The notes under the pieces are model-generated. The model saw nothing but the letters and a program-made list of their open reading frames with translations, was not told the origin of the DNA and did no database searches. From a virus, in the IMG/VR virus record IMGVR_UViG_3300033064_001545, positions 1 through 23,829 of that record: a DNA stretch of 23,829 bases. One strand, written 5' to 3'. Position 1 is the first letter of the stretch; each line of letters opens with the position of its first letter. Made by a program: the position numbers and the translations under genes. This document shows, one piece after another, positions 22,078-23,829 of the stretch.

Positions 22078-23016
22078 TTAGTCAGTCCCCTTTGTAGCTC
22101 TGTTTGCTGCGGCCTCTCGTGCTCGTTTCCGCCTTGCCCGTAAGCTCGTCTTGGTACGTGTTCGCATCATCTTGATATGCGCGCGGGCCTCTGGTTCATA
22201 CGGCTTACCCGGTATGCTACTGCTGTGCGTCTCCTCCGCGTAGAAGTCATCCAATTCGACCGGGCGCACCTTGGCAGAGGTCAGGTAGCCGTGAGGTATC
22301 AGTAGTTGCGTATTGTTCGCGGGGAATACATCTCCATCGCTTGTCAGGTGTTCCCTCCCGTGGTCAACGCCCATCTGCCGCAGGCTACGCAAGATGTCCC
22401 CAGGTATATAGCCAGCCTCACGCAAGCTCCGTATCGAGTCATCGCCATTGTTGCTGTCGCTCTTGCTTATCTTGGCACCGGTAAGCTCATGGCGTATGGT
22501 CGGCATATACTGCTGGCATGGCGTCTTCCAACCTAGCGCGCAACAGAAGTAGTCGTAAAGCTCCGTCTGCGCTATCAAGTCGGCCCCTCTGTAGAATCCG
22601 CCAATCTCCATTGTGTGGTCATCAACAACGCTGGTGAATGTAAGCCAAGGATGGTATGGGTGTTCAATTGCCGGTGTTGCATCCATGTTGGTAACCGCGC
22701 GGTTTGTGCCCCAGAAGCGTGGCACCTGCGGGACTAGCCTCTGGTTCGCTTCCCAGTGTGCATCGGCGTTCCTCGTGCTCCACATCACATCGTCCGGCGA
22801 CAACCCCAGCCAAGCCAAGTCCTCAATGTAGTGTTCAACAAGCGTGGCTATGGAGTGGCACCCCTTCGCGTATTGCTTCAAGTAGTACGGCGCGTCGTGC
22901 AGGTGCAAGATGAACTTGCCACCAGTGTGAAACGCCTTTGCCCAGTTGGCTTCGATGATCCGGATATGCCCGATGTGCAGGTCGTGATATATTGCGATGG
23001 AAAAGCGTGTGTTCAT
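22078..23016 (-). CDS. Glutamyl-tRNA synthetase-like catalytic core without anticodon-binding domain
   Basis: I start it at ATG 23016 (MNTRFSIAIYHDLHIGH), since the longer frame would cross the terminator; a G-rich ribosome site precedes it. The 312-aa product has class I synthetase signatures: HIGH at 14-17, GGKFILHLHD at 32-41, DLAWLGLSPDD at 66-76, FYRGADLI at 141-148, and KISKS at 182-186. This order and GluRS-like spacing match glutamyl or GluQ-type synthetases (GluRS is about 470-500 aa; GluQ-RS about 300). The RIEDTD loop of GluRS reads HLHDAP here, so glutamate recognition may differ. The C-terminal 60 residues are not an anticodon domain but a basic tail (RTRTKTSLRARRKRAR). A role on an RNA or a protein substrate is inferred. 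Confidence 0.82.
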   Translation of the reverse strand: MNTRFSIAIYHDLHIGHIRIIEANWAKAFHTGGKFILHLHDAPYYLKQYAKGCHSIATLVEHYIEDLAWLGLSPDDVMWSTRNADAHWEANQRLVPQVPRFWGTNRAVTNMDATPAIEHPYHPWLTFTSVVDDHTMEIGGFYRGADLIAQTELYDYFCCALGWKTPCQQYMPTIRHELTGAKISKSDSNNGDDSIRSLREAGYIPGDILRSLRQMGVDHGREHLTSDGDVFPANNTQLLIPHGYLTSAKVRPVELDDFYAEETHSSSIPGKPYEPEARAHIKMMRTRTKTSLRARRKRAREAAANRATKGTD

Positions 23017-23045
23017 TGAAAACCCCCATTCGTTTCGTGTTGAAG

Positions 23046-23078
23046 AAAGAGGGGCGGCAGCCGATAGACCGCCGCCCC
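23046..23078 (-). terminator. Intrinsic terminator after the prepilin-like gene
   Basis: On the minus strand GGGGCGGC and GCCGCCCC form an 8-bp GC stem with a 12-nt loop, followed by TCTTTCTT. It lies 21 nt after the prepilin-like stop and 30 nt before the synthetase-like start, separating the two units. Confidence 0.82.
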
Positions 23079-23099
23079 ATCCGTGTCTATTGGCGTGGT

Positions 23100-23816
23100 C
23101 TACGGTTGGGCTTCGATGGCCGCCCACCAGTTCAGGCCCGACATCATTTCGCCCTGAGTCAACCCCTTCACATGGCCGTCGCGGAAACACATATTGTTCC
23201 TGTTGCCATGCGCGGCGTACTTTGCCTGATACGGTTGTGCTGGCGTGCCCTTCTCCGCCCCCTTAGGCTCGTAGAAGTAGGTGGCGTGGCCGTAGAAGTC
23301 GCAGCTATCAGGGGATACCATCAGCTCAGGCGGGATGGATATGTCTGCTACCATCATCGCGTTCGCCGCCGACAGCCCCATGTGTTCATAGACATTGGTC
23401 GCATCTATATTCCACTGCGGGGTCTGGCCGGGCCATGAGCCGCCGCCAGCCCAGGGCAGCCCGTAGGTTGTCTTCTTGCCCTTGCCGTCGCATACGAATA
23501 CGGGATTGATGTCGTTCGTCCACCTGTTCCTGATAGGCAACCCATAAGGTCCGAGTTTGTGCAGGCCATTCGAACCGGGGTAGTCGGTATCTCCAGCATT
23601 CCAGGTAAGCATCGGGCCGAACCCGTCATGGTCTCCGCAGTATTGGATAAGAGCCAGTCCAATCTGCTTGAGGTTGCTGACACAGGTTGCCGTCTTTGCC
23701 TTCTCCCGCGCCTTTGCGAAGACGGGGAAGAGGATCGCCGCCAGCACCGCGATTATCGCGATGACTACCAGCAATTCAATGAGCGTAAAGCCGAGTTTTG
23801 ATTTGTAGGCCTTCAT
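23100..23816 (-). CDS. Prepilin-type N-methylation (DUF1559-like) protein
   Basis: This 238-aa protein starts [18 protein letters not shown] after GGAGAG, near the window edge. The prepilin peptidase site is G-F at 9-10 with Glu at mature position 5, followed by a hydrophobic helix to about residue 35 and [12 protein letters not shown]. The C-terminus contains [17 protein letters not shown], typical of DUF1559-type prepilin-like proteins of Armatimonadota/Planctomycetota. It would be processed by a host prepilin peptidase and assembled in a type II secretion or pilus-like structure. It is unexpected next to phage genes and is isolated by its own terminator, so it may be a cargo gene. A host-chromosome boundary nearby is the alternative. 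Confidence 0.88.
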   Translation of the reverse strand: MKAYKSKLGFTLIELLVVIAIIAVLAAILFPVFAKAREKAKTATCVSNLKQIGLALIQYCGDHDGFGPMLTWNAGDTDYPGSNGLHKLGPYGLPIRNRWTNDINPVFVCDGKGKKTTYGLPWAGGGSWPGQTPQWNIDATNVYEHMGLSAANAMMVADISIPPELMVSPDSCDFYGHATYFYEPKGAEKGTPAQPYQAKYAAHGNRNNMCFRDGHVKGLTQGEMMSGLNWWAAIEAQP

Positions 23817-23829
23817 GTTTGTCTCTCCA

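Noticed and set aside
23017-23190. A longer N-terminus for the synthetase-like protein
   Set aside because: It would cross the intrinsic terminator at 23046-23078 and overlap the prepilin-like gene; the ATG at 23016 fits the HIGH motif spacing.
1-23829. Plus-strand open frames longer than 60 codons across the window
   Set aside because: All lie opposite longer minus-strand genes with good ribosome sites and recognisable domains; they lack consistent starts, families or spacing.
1-23829. Stop-codon reassignment (UGA or UAG read as an amino acid)
   Set aside because: TAA, TAG and TGA all terminate well-bounded genes here, so the standard code holds despite the RF2-like protein.

Overview
The window reads as the tail half of a siphovirus-type tailed phage or prophage. 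Every supported gene is on the minus strand, so transcription runs from high to low coordinates. The likely host is Armatimonadota or a similar environmental bacterium. That rests mainly on the prepilin-like protein at 23100-23816, whose [11 protein letters not shown]-type N-terminus and DGHV-type C-terminus match the large DUF1559-like prepilin families of Armatimonadota and Planctomycetota. This is inference from family knowledge, not from a search.

Layout in transcription order. 23.8-17.9 kb is an accessory island: a prepilin-like protein, a rho-independent terminator, a glutamyl-tRNA-synthetase-like catalytic core, a secreted TIM-barrel-like protein, two small proteins (one Cys-rich), an M20/PepT-like peptidase with key catalytic residues changed, and a clan GH-A-like glycosidase. 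18.4-16.3 kb is a tightly overlapping run of small acidic proteins, several of which share two recurring short modules, ending in a 211-aa unknown. 16.3-15.8 kb encodes a striking RF2-like protein: it keeps the codon-recognition superdomain, including the SPF tripeptide, but the GGQ peptidyl-hydrolase domain is cleanly missing.

15.8-0 kb is a conventional siphovirus connector and tail module: gp6-like head-tail connector, probable head-closure protein, HK97 gp10-like protein, tail terminator-like protein, two tandem major tail tube paralogues, tail assembly chaperones joined by a -1 frameshift at a canonical GGGAAAC slippery heptamer, TP901-type tape measure, then large hub, baseplate and fibre proteins. 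One of these carries BNR/Asp-box repeats and another a cystine-staple-like motif. The gene at the left edge is cut by the window.

Terminase, portal, protease and major capsid genes are absent. By the usual gene order they should lie beyond the right edge, which would put the 16-23.8 kb island inside the phage genome, between head and connector genes. The most unusual signal is the combination of a GGQ-less RF2, a GluRS-like core lacking an anticodon-binding domain, and dense UGA/AUG overlaps. It suggests, without proving, that this phage manipulates translation. No tRNA, CRISPR array, integrase or transposase was recognised. No stretch above 300 bases lacks a gene; the longest gene-free gap is the 142 nt at 14761-14902.
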